DNA from: Amblyomma americanum
Taxonomy: Eukaryota > Arthropoda > Arachnida > Ixodida > Ixodidae
Length of the DNA stretch: 64,000 bases
Direction: 5' to 3'
Assembly: GCF_052857255.1 (NCBI RefSeq)
Contig: NC_135498.1
Span: forward strand, 115,256,134 to 115,320,133
Shown piece by piece: positions 31,504 to 42,492 of the stretch (position 1 is the first letter of the stretch; every line of letters starts with the position of its first letter). Position numbers and translations under genes: made by a program. Under the pieces are notes generated by a model. That model was not told where the DNA came from. It saw only the letters and a program-made list of their open reading frames with translations, and searched no databases.

Positions 31504-31995
31504 TTGCAAGAAGCTAGCAAAATCGCCGTGGCAGCGGGGCAGCCGCTCAGGGTTTTTTTCTGCGTATCAGACGGATATCTTTCCGCCCCCAGTAAGCTTT
31601 CTAGTACTTGTACTCCCCTGTCTAAGAAGCGAGAGTCATGTGAAAAGAAGCACGATAATCATTACGTCCAATGCGCTACCAACGTCGTGCATCGAATTCC
31701 GTTAACCTGTGGCTGCGTATATATCGGACAAACGGGAAAGTTCGCCAACGAGAGACTGCGGGAGCACGAGCGGACAATAAAAAACAATGAAAGACGCCGC
31801 CTACCAGAGCATACTATGGATCATGGATGCAAGCCCATCTTTACCAATGCCACGATTCTGGCCCATGCTAAGACTAAACTTCGGAGAGAAATAGTAGAGG
31901 CTTTTCATATTGCTAACACCTGTGACGAATGGGTTAGTACTGCTTCTGTTGTTCTGCTCGGCAAAGAGATAACATTCTTAGATGGACATGTGTAA
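31504..31995 (+). pseudogene. Penelope GIY-YIG endonuclease fragment
   Basis: Residues about 32-46 (L-S-A-P... in related elements; here Y-L-S-A-P-S-K-L-S-S-T-C) form the linker. Then come R-I-P-L-T-C-G-C-V-Y-I-G-Q-T-G-K (the GIY/YIG strand pair), N-E-R-L-R-E-H-E (catalytic Arg), and L-R-R-E-I-V-E-A-F (catalytic Glu). The ending is S-T-A-S-V-V-L-L-G-K-E-I-T-F-L-D. All the catalytic positions I can place are kept. In active elements this domain nicks target DNA to prime reverse transcription. The frame's ATG is probably fortuitous, because the true protein would start far upstream with RT, which is absent. Confidence 0.82.
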
Positions 31996-32505
31996 ATTCG
32001 ATGTCCTTTAGGTTGCTTTACGTCGGTGAAACTCGGTGCTGTTATCTCTGTGGCTTAATGTTTTTAGCGTTTCGCATTCGTTTTATTGACACTGCGTTTG
32101 CAACGAAGATATTTTACCCGTTGACAGGAATCACTTTCATGTTTGACTGCTTTTGTTTTAGCATTTTTGACACTGCTTTGCTAAGATATGTCATATTCCC
32201 CGCGTTCATTGTTCACCTCATGAATCTTCAGTTTCTCTTTTTTGGTTTTATGTTTTGCTTGTTATGTTTGGAGTATCATATCAGTTGGACAGAGTAATAT
32301 CTGCTTGTACCCTTGGCGGCGGCATGCTGGTATGAACTGCGCTCGTGGCTTATCTTTCTTTTGGTTTTGTAATCTTTCTGTTGGCCAACACTGGTATATA
32401 TTCAAGTTGCCTGCTCTTAATAAACTAGTTGGAAGTTGCGCTATGTTTTTGTCGTATGTGTTACTTTGTTTTGTCCTGTGTTCTTTGCGCAAGTACATTC
32501 TTTGT
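31504..32505 (+). mobile_element. Penelope-like element 2 with intact GIY-YIG residues
   Basis: The 163-codon frame 31504-31995 holds the GIY-YIG end of the protein. It is followed by about 500 bp of T-rich 3' UTR ending GGTATATATTCAAGTTGCCT...TAAACTAGTTGGAAGTTGCGC...TTTTGTCCTGTGTTCTTTGCGC. The same layout ends Penelope element 1. The RT domain is missing or too degraded to see upstream. Confidence 0.8.
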
Positions 32506-33624
32506 TAGATTTTAGTCTAGTAAACTGAAAACTGTAATTTGTTCTGCATGTACCACTTCCTGCAGCAGATCAGTTTTGTTTATGAAGAAACGTACAGTTT
32601 TATCGATACTCCACTCACCTTAGGGCAAACGCAGTTCTGCCGAAGGTAAGTCTGACGCTTGCAAGAGGTCTTTTTTCGTGGAAAGTTTCGACGCTTTTAG
32701 TCAGATTTCACAATCACTAAGCGGGCCGAGACATACGGAGGCAAAATGCAAAGAACTGCAAGGAATCGAGTCAGCCCTTCTCGTTCTTTGCACCTTGTCC
32801 AGACATCAATGTTGCATGTTCAGAGAAACAATAAAAACTTTGTCGGAATTGGTTATCAAGAGCTCTCCGAGGACGACTCTGTTCATGCTTATTAATATAG
32901 GCTTACCACTCTGGAGTTCACGACATGTGGAAAATGACTACACTAGCGTCATCGTCTGTGGAACAAAAAACGCGCTTGCGGCATAGATGGAAATTTTTTC
33001 ATTTCAACAAATGGCTCAGCCTTCTCTTCGACTGTTACAACCAGCTACATAATGCACTCGATAGACGAATTCCAGTTCTCATATCGCACTCGCGTTAGAC
33101 GGTGCCACCGCAATTGCATGGAGTACCCTGAGATGCTGCTTTGCACGTTATCGAAATTAGCATAATCCAGATCTCGTCAATAGCAGTGTAATGACCATGG
33201 TTCTAAAGCGGCAGAACTGTTAAAGCTCTTCAGCCCATAGTGAACTAGGAGCACAACAACTATTATATTTCCCTTTGAATGTACGCGTAAGAAATGCAGA
33301 AAATTTAAGTTAAAAGGTTATGGAAGATTATGATCGTATAAGACAAAAAAAGTGTTTATGCCAGAATTTGCAATGTAAGTGTGTTAGAAACCCTATTTTG
33401 AAAAAAAAGGAAAAAGTTCAGGACCACTTCAAGTAATCCTTATTTAGAAAGATTTTTTTATCGTTCTCTTCCGACAGCGAAACTTATCAGCTGAACTCCT
33501 GCAGATAAAGCTGGAACAGGTCTACTGTTGCTTTACGCTGTAGTGTGACTTAAAACAGCTCACACAAAATAACTCCAGAGGCTATATGCGTCCCGCGATC
33601 TAAGCTGCCAATAGCGGTTACCTC
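32506..33624. other. No recognisable gene
   Basis: AT-rich DNA in which I find no coding motif, RNA gene or array. Confidence 0.4.
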
Positions 33625-34257
33625 CACAAGGTGTTGCAACTAAGCATTACAAATTTTTTAAGTGCGCTTTTTGAGCTAGAAGAGCGCTTTCATCGGCATA
33701 AGATTGTGAGCGGTGTAGTACATCAGAATACCGCCGAGACGTGCTAACTTCTATACTGGTTAACTATTGCTGTTAGGGTCCTTAATTATTGAGAGGCGTG
33801 TAGTGCACCTTGAGTAGCGTCCATATCACTGTTCATAATTTCAAAACCGGTTTTACCCTCGCCGCTGTAGCCCCACAAGTTTTGGCTATTTTGAAGAGGT
33901 ACGCGCAGTGGAAAGGTTTCTTTGCGTTGAGGCTGCTCAAAAGCGCAGGCATTTTGGCTTGATGTACCCAAAGATGTTTGGACCACAGCGTCGAGGGTAA
34001 CCACGGTTTCGAAATTCTAAAATCTCTTATGGATATTCCTTACGGTGGGCTACATACCACTCAATAATTATGAAGCCTAACAGTAATATTTATAAAGTTA
34101 TCTATTCAATATTTGTTAACCAGCCTGCTAGTCAACACGCCTTAGCTGTGTTCTGATGTGCAACACCGCTGACAGTGGTGAAAAAGCGCTCTTCTAACTC
34201 AAAAACCTAATTCTTTTTTTTTCAAATTGTGTAACGCTTTAGGTGAAACACCCTGTG
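33625..34257. mobile_element. Foldback (long inverted repeat) element
   Basis: The left arm (33625 to about 33812) and right arm (about 34045-34257) are inverted relatives: TTGAGCTAGAAGAGCGCTTT / AAAGCGCTCTTCTAACTCAA; AGCGGTGTAGTACATCAGAA / TTCTGATGTGCAACACCGCT; GCTGTTAGG / CCTAACAGT; AATTATTGAG / CTCAATAATT. The tips are CACAAGGTGTTGCAACTAAG on the left and ...AGGTGAAACACCCTGTG on the right. About 230 bp of unrelated DNA lies between the arms. It has no coding capacity. Arm fragments recur near 23.6 and 36.5 kb. No clear target duplication. Confidence 0.75.
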
Positions 34258-36425
34258 TAGTGTACTGATAAAACACTATCATTTCTTTCACCGCGCAACC
34301 CTAGACATGACGCAAACTGAAGACAACTGTTCCTAGCATCCCTCGCGCGCGCTTTTGAGCTTTACATTTTGTATTTTGCAAATTCTTGAAAACCCGCAGA
34401 AACAGAGCGAAGGAAAAAGGGAATGTTTCGTGACCTTCAGCACATGTCCTAAAGATATAATTTCTGAAAACCGCATGTTCACCGGCCACACCTAACCAGT
34501 AGTACAAGTGAGTTCAGTCTATTTCATTGCAAGTAGTATTACCCGATCGCGCCTCTTCCAGTACGACAGAGAATTCTGCTATTCATTTCCCATTCTTACT
34601 TGGCATCTAATGTCGCCACCAGCAGTTCGTCGAGCAGTCAGTAAATACTCATGAGCTGGAGTAAACAATCACACAGTGCAACATCCTGCAGTGGCTCCAC
34701 TACTAGATTATCCTGCATTCAATGAACAATGATAGCCCCTTCAGTCTCACTACACGGTGCCCCTTGGTTTTTATCTAGGCCAAGGTAGATATCATATGGA
34801 TTGAACATTCTTTCGGACAACCACTGCAGCGAAGCCAGTGTAAGTATGTTTTGGACAATCGCTAAAAGCGGGAATTTTAGATTGAGAAGTTTTAAAGTTG
34901 TAAACAAAATTTTATCGCTTTTTTTCTTCCAGATGGCAAATACTGCCACAGGTTCCTCCAAAATGAAAGGAAACAACCAACTGGCACGAAAGCAGAAATT
35001 GTTTTGTTAATTGTCCACGAAATTCAAAAATTCATCTCGCTTCTTACGCGCCTAGATAAAAACTAGTTAAAAAACAGGAAACAGTGTGCTTGTCACACAC
35101 AATTAAGCACCCTGAGGTTGTCCCTTTCTTGTTGACTTCGTGATAATTAAGGGCAATCATTCATTGAATGATTAACCTTTGTTACCTTTCAAATCGGAGT
35201 GACCTATACCTTTCGCTCGGAAACATTACCGCCTTCTGCGGCTTTCAAAGGAAGTATCAAACAAATCATCCTGGTACCTCTAAAGCAATTCCTTGCGACA
35301 AAATATCCACAGTCGATTTGCATTTTCTCCTCAATCCACACAGTCGTCGCTGGGAGCCGTGAAGCGCTTGGCGGATTCAAAGCACCAGCATCCGTAACCG
35401 TTCGACCTTTAATATGCGAGAGCAGGGCAGACAGCATCAAGCGGTGGCCGCTTGTGTGACTTCGCGGCGTAAGGAATAAAGGGCGACAGTCTATATCCAG
35501 TGTATGCCTACTGTGTAGAATCGAGCCGCGCATTCACTTATACTCGGTAGTCGTGAGCGCATTCATTCGTGCTGGGTTTGAGCTCGTATACTGGCATTCT
35601 AATCTTTTTTTAGGCTTCGATCGATGCGCTACTGAAATGTTAGACGTCGCCGGAGGCATTGAGTATACATGAACCTACAGCACTGCGCATAAATACTTCT
35701 GGAACTGTACCATCAAGAGTAAAGTTTTTACAATGGCTTACGCTCCCGGTAATGGCCGATATCAAGCCTACGAAGAAAAATGGAGACAAAGTTATTTAGG
35801 TTCCTGCACCAAGCTGATGCGGCAAGGACTACTTGATGCCTAACAACAGTGCACAGCTGATCGGCACAGTTTGCATCAGCTCGCAAAAAACGTGGCCTAA
35901 ACGTGCTCTAGCACGATGGAAGATGCGCTCAGACGGAGACAAGACACATGACGAATTACAAGAAATCGTAAAGTTCGCGATATTTGTTCCCTGAGTACGA
36001 AGGCAAGATATGTATTCTAAATAGCACAAACTCAAAAGTCAGTGTCAATGTGCGCTGAAATGTTAAGGAGCAGCGCTCGGAGAGAAAACACGCGGCAAGG
36101 CAAAAAAGGGCAGCATTCATACAGTAGTCAAGCTCGGAAAGCATTAACCATCTTCTTTGAGAAATTCAGGGTTGGTTGGGCTTTGCTACGACTTCCAGGG
36201 GTTGTTTTATCTTTCAATTGAAAACCATGAAACGAAATGCAGTTATCTATAAAAATTACTGCCTAACTTAGCTATGATAAATTTAAGCTAAACAATATGG
36301 AGTGCATAACCTAGGTGGTAGGCTACTCGCTGTTTCCAATGTGCGCTACGCAGCCTTCCGGTTTCCGTAGGGCACATGGAAAAGTCGGAATTGCTCCTAT
36401 CACAGCTGCGAGCATATTCGCGTTT
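34258..36425. other. No recognisable gene
   Basis: AT-rich unique-looking DNA. Overlapping short frames at 35.2-35.5 kb (64, 86 and 109 codons on both strands) share no known motif and are mutual shadows. Confidence 0.4.
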
Positions 36426-36429
36426 TCGA

Positions 36430-36985
36430 AATTCAAAAAATCGTGCTCATATTGGTAACCAGCTGCTATAGATATATTTATTTGGAAGTAGGTGCCTAAT
36501 GGTCACAGTTAAAAATTTAACCATTCAAATTTAGTTAACCAGCATAGCAGGTAACATATTTCACCTGATTTTTGATGTCCGCCAAAACTGGAGTCAATAT
36601 AAAGCAAACGCACGTAAATCAAACACGAGCACACTGGGGTGACACTGAAATGAACACTATAATGGCCTGATTTCCGCCCATAAAGAATTGAACAACCCGC
36701 CTGCAGCGACAGCCACTAACGTGCTTGGCTTTAATTCGTCGACGAACGGAATCACTGGCACTGTCGACCGCACTCAGTTTAAAGCTAACGACTAACTTTA
36801 AGAACTTTCTAGAAGGCGCTGAAAGAACCCAGACAACTTCAAACGCGTCCCTCATAGCCTGAGTTGCTTTGGGACGTTAAACCTCATAAACCATAAACCA
36901 AACAACTTCAAACAACGTGACAGTAGCCGCGCAGGGCTAGAACATTACAGAGGCGTCTGGCCGTATCTATCATCAAAATCAAAAG
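36430..36985 (+). repeat. Dispersed repeat, partner of 24.5-24.75 kb and of the foldback
   Basis: The block 36430-36560 (TTTTCGAAATTCAAAAAATC, GCCTAATGGT, TTAGTTAACCAGC) resembles 34005-34130. The block 36620-36985 (GACACTGAAATGAAC, TTTCCGCCCATAAA, CGTGCTTGG, CGCGCAGGGCTAGAA, GTCTGGCCG) parallels 24515-24745. It was interrupted later by the short SINE tail at 36845-36901. No coding. Confidence 0.5.
36845..36901 (+). mobile_element. 57-bp SINE 3' tail with perfect 12-bp target duplication
   Basis: CGCGTCCCTCATAGCCTGAG, then TTGCTTTGGGACGTTAAACC and CATAAACCATAAACCAA, is the 3' end of the SINE type at 42248-42480. It is flanked by ACAACTTCAAAC at 36833-36844 and again, identical, at 36902-36913. 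This is a severely 5'-truncated but genuine insertion, as LINE machinery produces when copying stops early. Confidence 0.9.
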
Positions 36986-36989
36986 GCCG

Positions 36990-38397
36990 CCTTCCGGAAG
37001 ATTGAACATAAACAAAAAATATTTCACAACCTGAAGCTAACATATTACCTAAGGTGAAGTGCTTATCACGCACATTCTTTTTTCGTCTTGTAAACGCTTA
37101 ACAGCTACATTTTCACTCTCCTTGGGCGCAAATTTGTCGGTGCGCACGTCTATCAATGCACGCCACTAGAAAGCTTGCGACTTTATTTTCAAAGCTGCGT
37201 GACAAAGAGAACACAGAAGGAAGAATGACACAGAAAGCAAAGTGTTAAATGTCAACACTTTATGACTACTAATTAGCCCGTCAGTAAACACTTCTAAGAA
37301 AATGCCGGTGTATTGGATTTCAAACCAACGCTTGGTGGATGCTGGGCTGACGCTGCCGTTAAAGCACTAGACTATCCCGGAAAATCTGCTGGCGATATTT
37401 CTAGCCGGTATTTCAAGCCAACTAAGCTATTGATGACTTGGAACATATTTTACAGATGGCCTCCTTTTCATACTTCAAAAAAGAGAAAAAGCACGGACAG
37501 GACTAGAAGTAAAGAAAAACTAAGAAGTTCTACCGTGGTTAGATGAACGATAAGTGTTTTACCCGGGAGAAAAAAACAAAGCAGCGGGTGTAAAAGTGTG
37601 CCGTTCGGGACGAGCGCCAAAGGATTTGCATTGGGTTCAGTTTGTGGGATTCTCCATGATTACATAACTGCAACTGGTAGGTTGAATTGCTAACTCTTTT
37701 AAAATTCTTCGAGCTCTTCTTTTTTCACCAAAATGCTCCGTTTTTTAATTTAAATATTCTTATGTCGTTTTTATTGGCATATTTTTCAAAATTCACGCTT
37801 GGCACTAAAGTTTTGTCGTAGTCTCTTATGGAAATTTTCTTATTTATGCCACTACACCTTGGCCAAAACCCCCATGTGGGTGTGTGCCATGTTTTAGAAC
37901 GAAGAAAAAGAAGAAGGATAGCGACACCGTTTATTGGGCACAAAATGGTACAGACCGAACGAAGCGAGGACTGCTACACACGTGCACGTGCTGTGGCGGA
38001 TAGATTTACACTGATCCAACAGCCTTCTGTTGTAGGCGTGGTGTGTAGCGTACCCGTGTGCTGTCTTTCGTTTAGCCACTTTTAAGGGTGTAACGCTTGA
38101 CGAAAAGAGGAGATTTAAACTTAAAACAAGATCGCGCGCCGAGAGACCGAAACACAGGCGACAAATCTAAGCTCGCATGATTTAAACCCTCCTTCACCGT
38201 TTTGCCACGTGAGCGCCAACTCCTTACGTAATGAAAGAAGGAATACAGGCCTGTTTTAGTGAGAAAAAAAACTTGCTGTGTATGTGTGACAACAAAATGC
38301 GGCCCAACGCGCAACCATTTCTATTGTTTGGTGATAAATCCCTGAAACGATTAGATCGTAGTTTTTCCTTAGACAAATTCGTCATATTAATGCAGAG
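36990..38397. other. No recognisable gene
   Basis: AT-rich DNA without element motifs. Short frames at 37.3-38.1 kb show nothing familiar. Confidence 0.4.
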
Positions 38398-39000
38398 GTT
38401 GCTGCCTCGCAGCTTCGTGACTACCACTGTTCATATATTTGAAGAGATCAGTGCTAACGACAACATAAAGCTTAATAAAATGAGCCGCCGCTTCAACACA
38501 TGAAATACACAACATAGAGGTAGCAGTGCAGACGTTAAAATGATAACATTATTGAGCGAGCTCAATCGCAGCTCTTCCTCGCGTATTATACGACTCAGTC
38601 CCGCATAGATAATGCTGCACACTTTCTGCGGTACCAGGTGGAGAGGACAGGCGAATGGTTTTTAAAAAGTATGTGAACTCAGTGGACAATTCAACATTAA
38701 ATTGCGAATTCTTTCGCATGTGTTATATCCTCGGATTTCAGCTACATATCTCTTTTTGTCTCTTATTCCAGCGCTGTGCACACCCTTAGCTTTCCAAGGA
38801 TGTGCGTTACGCTCTGAGGGCGATCACTAAATTTCAGGACTTCGTGTTGGGTTAAAGATGTTTAACTTTTATTCTTGATTCATCGAAATACTATAAAGAA
38901 CAGTGTGCAAACGACTGGTGACAAAAATGTATTCGGAATTTTCCGGTTCCGTTGAATAACTTATCTTTGAGGCTCGGCTCTGTTTTAAATTATTATTTTT
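38398..39000 (+). repeat. Long dispersed repeat, copy 2 (partner at 27305-28085)
   Basis: It matches the first copy in order: GTGCTAACGACAACATAAAG, AATACACAACATAGAGG, GCAGACGTTA, TATGTGAACTCAGTGGACAA, CCAGCGCTGTGCA, GGATGTGCGTTACGCTCTG, GCGATCACTAA, GGACTTCGTG, TTTCCGGTTCCGTTGAA. It is shorter through indels. Same orientation, 11 kb apart. Confidence 0.6.
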
Positions 39001-39224
39001 TCTACAAATCAAGAACAATTAAATACGTTCATGAATGAACGAAAACGCTTAAATGCTCAGTATTTAATGGTGTTATCAAATGTTAAATTTGAAAGAAATA
39101 AATGGTAAAGAAGCAATAAATTCCTGTGTCAAGCAATTTCTTTCCTGCCTTTTTTATGTTGGTAAGAGTAGAAATGCCAATACAATACGCAAGCTTGTCT
39201 GAGAAAAACCGCTTTAATGTACGG

Positions 39225-39400
39225 TAAGCAACGAAATAGAGTCAGAATAACCTGAGACGTCAATCAACCAAATGATCAATCAGGTGATAGATGACTGTGC
39301 AGAATATAACCAACCCTTAGCATACCCTTCACAAATTAAGAGAAAGCAGTTAACAGAGTCAAAGCCTCAGCAAGCATGCAGGCATTGTGGGATCAGGGTG
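39225..39400 (+). mobile_element. RTE fragment, plus strand
   Basis: It aligns with 4548-4765 of the RTE in the nested stack: AGAGTCAGAATAACCTGAGA, TCAATCAACCAAATGATCA, ATATAACCAACCCTTA, GAGAAAGCAGTTAACAGAGT, CAGCAAGCATGCAGGCATTG. The reading is broken, and the stretch between the N-terminal block and Y-E-K-A is partly deleted. It abuts the 3' end of the minus-strand RTE. Confidence 0.65.
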
Positions 39401-39404
39401 CCAT

Positions 39405-40235
39405 CAACATCGTCATCATCAGCCTGACTACGCGCACTGCAGGGCAAAGGCCTCTTCAATGTCTCTCCAATTAACCATGTCCTTTGCCAGCTGCGTCCAT
39501 CCTATGCCTGCAAAATTCTTACTCTCATCCGCCCACCTAACCTTCTGCCGCCCCCTGCTACGCTTGCCTTCTCTTGGAATCCCCTCCGTTACCCTTAAGG
39601 ACAAGCGATTATATTGCATTCGCATTACACGCCCTGCCCAAGCCATTTCTTCCTCCTGATTTTGACTAGGATGTTATTAACATGCGTTTGTTCTCTCGCC
39701 CACTCTGCCCGCTTTCGGTATCTTATCGTTACACCTATCATTTTTCTTTCCATAGCTCGCTGCATGGTCCTTAACTTAAGCTGAACCCTTTTCGTTAGCC
39801 TCCACATTTCTGCTCCGTACTTGAGTACCGGTAAGATATGCTGTTGTGCACTTTTCCCTTGAGGCATATTGGTAAACTGCCATTCATAATATGAGAGAAC
39901 CTTCCATATGCGCTCCACCCCATTTTTATCCCTCTAGTTACTCCCCTCTCGTGATCCGGTTCAGCTGTCACTACCTGCCGCAAGTAGACGTATTCTGTTA
40001 CCAGTTCCAACAGCTCGCTGCCAATTGAGAACTGATGTTTCCTTTTTAGACTGTTGAACATTACTTTAGTTTTCTGCATGTTAATTTCAAGACCTTCCTT
40101 TCTGCTCTGCCTCTCTATCTCATTTATCATGCATTGAAGCGGATCTCCTGAGTGACCTAGCAAGGCAATGTCATCAGCGATTCGCAAATTACTTAGATAT
40201 TCCCCATTAACTCTTATCACCAACTGCTCTCAATC
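39405..40235 (-). mobile_element. RTE-type LINE, 5'-truncated, minus strand
   Basis: The 3' end is a (GATGATGACGATGTTGAT) tail at 39405-39425, typical for RTE. Coding runs upstream to about 40235, where it stops short within RT. It is the same family as the RTE at 3965-7268, but it keeps longer uninterrupted frames and is therefore younger or better preserved. Confidence 0.82.
39428..40223 (-). pseudogene. RTE reverse transcriptase C-terminal half, minus strand
   Basis: The frame 40223-39795 reads V-N-G-E-Y-L-S-N-L-R-I-A-D-D-I-A-L-L-G-H-S (the palm box with both catalytic Asp kept, Phe changed to Ile). It continues K-T-K-V-M-F-N-S-L, Y-V-Y-L-R-Q-V, W-S-A-Y-G-R-F and L-P-I-C-L-K-G-K-V. A shift then gives L-P-V-L-K-Y-G-A-E-M-W-R-L-T-K-R-V-Q-L-K-L-R and M-E-R-K-M-I-G-V-T. 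A second shift gives R-V-M-R-M-Q-Y-N-R-L-S-L-R-V-T-E-G-I-P-R-E-G-K and W-T-Q-L-A-K-D. Two frameshifts disable it. Confidence 0.82.
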
Positions 40236-41300
40236 CAGGCCTCATTTTCATAAACGCGAAAATCAGGGAATGAAGAGGCTTATGTTGAAATATGCTTTAA
40301 GCCTGCTGGATATTCCTGGATGCGTTTTTCTTCGCGGCCACAGCTGTGGTCCTAGTTAGTGGAGCGGTATTGTCCCAAACAGGAATAGAAATCCTTGCAA
40401 TACCTTCATGTCTGCAGTCTCACAGGGTCATATAAATCAAGACCGCAATATCTGTAAATCGCAATTTCTTTAACCGGTTCCCGCAACGCAAGATTTGTAG
40501 ATGTACGAAAATTCTAAACAAATGTGAGAGAATTGGCGTAGGGCAGTGAGGAGCAAAAGGTGTTTAAAACATAGCAATTTCTATCTTGTCACTAGTTTCA
40601 AGTCTGGCGCAACAGTACTGTGCGCTAACTTGGTGTTTTGCCTCCTAGCTCGGCTCGCTGATTTGAAACCACCATTGTGGATGCAAAACGATCTCAAAGT
40701 ATCTCGAAGCTCAAAGCTGGAACTCACCCAGAGATTTTGGTGGTGTAGTTTCTTGCATTAAACAAAAAGGCAACAATTTTTTCTCGCCGGCAGCTGCGTT
40801 ACCAGATCGGGAACGCAGCTCTATTCCGTAGTGCTCCAGAATCGCGGAGAATAACGACTTATACTCTTGGTCTTTTCTTTTCTTAAGAAAATTATCCGAT
40901 CTGCCCCTAGGTGGAGTCGTTTAATCGTTAGAGGTATTTAGAAGCGACGGTGTAGTCACTCCTCTAAACGAAGATACAGCGTAGAACAACAGAAGAGAAG
41001 GGACTTTTAGCAGATGGCTGCCGCATTTTTACCAGTACACATGCAACATACTGCTTGCAAGAACCTGCCGAAGAAAGCGTGGAAAGCAATTCTGGAGCGT
41101 AGACGCGAAGCCATGAGCAGCGGTCAGAAGAATGAAAACCAGTATGTACGGTGGCAGCCTGAGACTGGGATGCACTGGCTCCAGTTAATAGGCAAGGCTT
41201 TGCTCCATCTTGGCGCACAGAATGAACGACGTCTAGACACTCGAGGGCGTGACAGGCAGCAAAAAATTATGCAGGCTTGGCAAGCTAGGCAGTGTAGGCA
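40236..41300. other. No recognisable gene
   Basis: A 120-codon plus frame at 41014-41376 runs into the AAAG array and has no recognised motif. The remainder is featureless. Confidence 0.35.
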
Positions 41301-41301
41301 G

Positions 41302-41661
<360 letters not shown>

Positions 41662-42235
41662 GACGCAATATTTCGAAATCTGCACATACGTTCACCATAG
41701 GCCACAGGGCCATAACTAAGAAGACACCTTGAAAATGCCTCTGCCCTGTATAAAAGCACATGAAAAAAAATGCATGCGGTGAATGCAGGTCGCACAAGAG
41801 CAAACTGGTGGCCAATTATGACGAGAACCAGCAGAAACGATCTTCATTTAGAGTAGAGCAATCAGGAGTATTATGAAGAAACTGCTTGCAAAACACATTA
41901 GGTGCAAAGAAACATCTGAAGCGCGCATACACACTACAATAGTTCATGCTTACAAAACTTTGTTTACAAAGTGCAATTTGAAATGTCGTCACAGATTTTT
42001 ACACACTCTGAGACAGATGGATTCGTGCCTGTTAAGCACATCAGATATAAGGAAAGCAAACATTTGTTTCCCGTAATTTGTTCTCGTGTGTTGAAGTCAC
42101 CATTTCTTAGTGAATCAGTATTGGAAATAATTTCGTTCGGCTTTAGCATTGCGATATTAAGCAAAAATTAAAAATTAATGGCGAAGCAGAAGTTAGGTAG
42201 TATAATAAAAGATACTCAAGAAAAAGATTTATACG
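41662..42235. other. No recognisable gene
   Basis: AT-rich DNA between the microsatellite and a SINE; nothing familiar. Confidence 0.4.
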
Positions 42236-42247
42236 AATTACTTCATA

Positions 42248-42480
42248 GCCGCCGCGGTGGCTCAGTCGTTATGGCGCTCGGCCGCTGGCCCGATTGACGC
42301 GGGTTCGATCCCGGCCGCGACAGTTGAATTCTGATGCAGGCGAAATGCTAGAGGCCTGTGTACTGTGCTATCTCAGTGCACGATAAAGAACGCCAGGTGA
42401 TCGAAATTTCCAGAGCCTTTCACTACGGCGTCCCTCATAGCCTGAGTTTCTTCGGGATGTTAAACTCCCCAAACCAAACC
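42248..42480 (+). mobile_element. tRNA-derived SINE, second 3'-end type
   Basis: The head GCCGCCGCGGTGGCTCAGTC is the Ruka-type head, with B box GGTTCGATCCC. The body resembles the other copies as far as TTTCCAGAGCC. The 3' end is different: CGGCGTCCCTCATAGCCTGA, then CTTCGGGATGTTAAACTCCC and CAAACCAAACC. It is flanked by AATTACTTCATA (42236-42247) and AATTACTTAATA (42481-42492), an 11-of-12 duplication. The 9.4-kb copy and the 36.8-kb tail belong to this type. Confidence 0.92.
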
Positions 42481-42492
42481 AATTACTTAATA

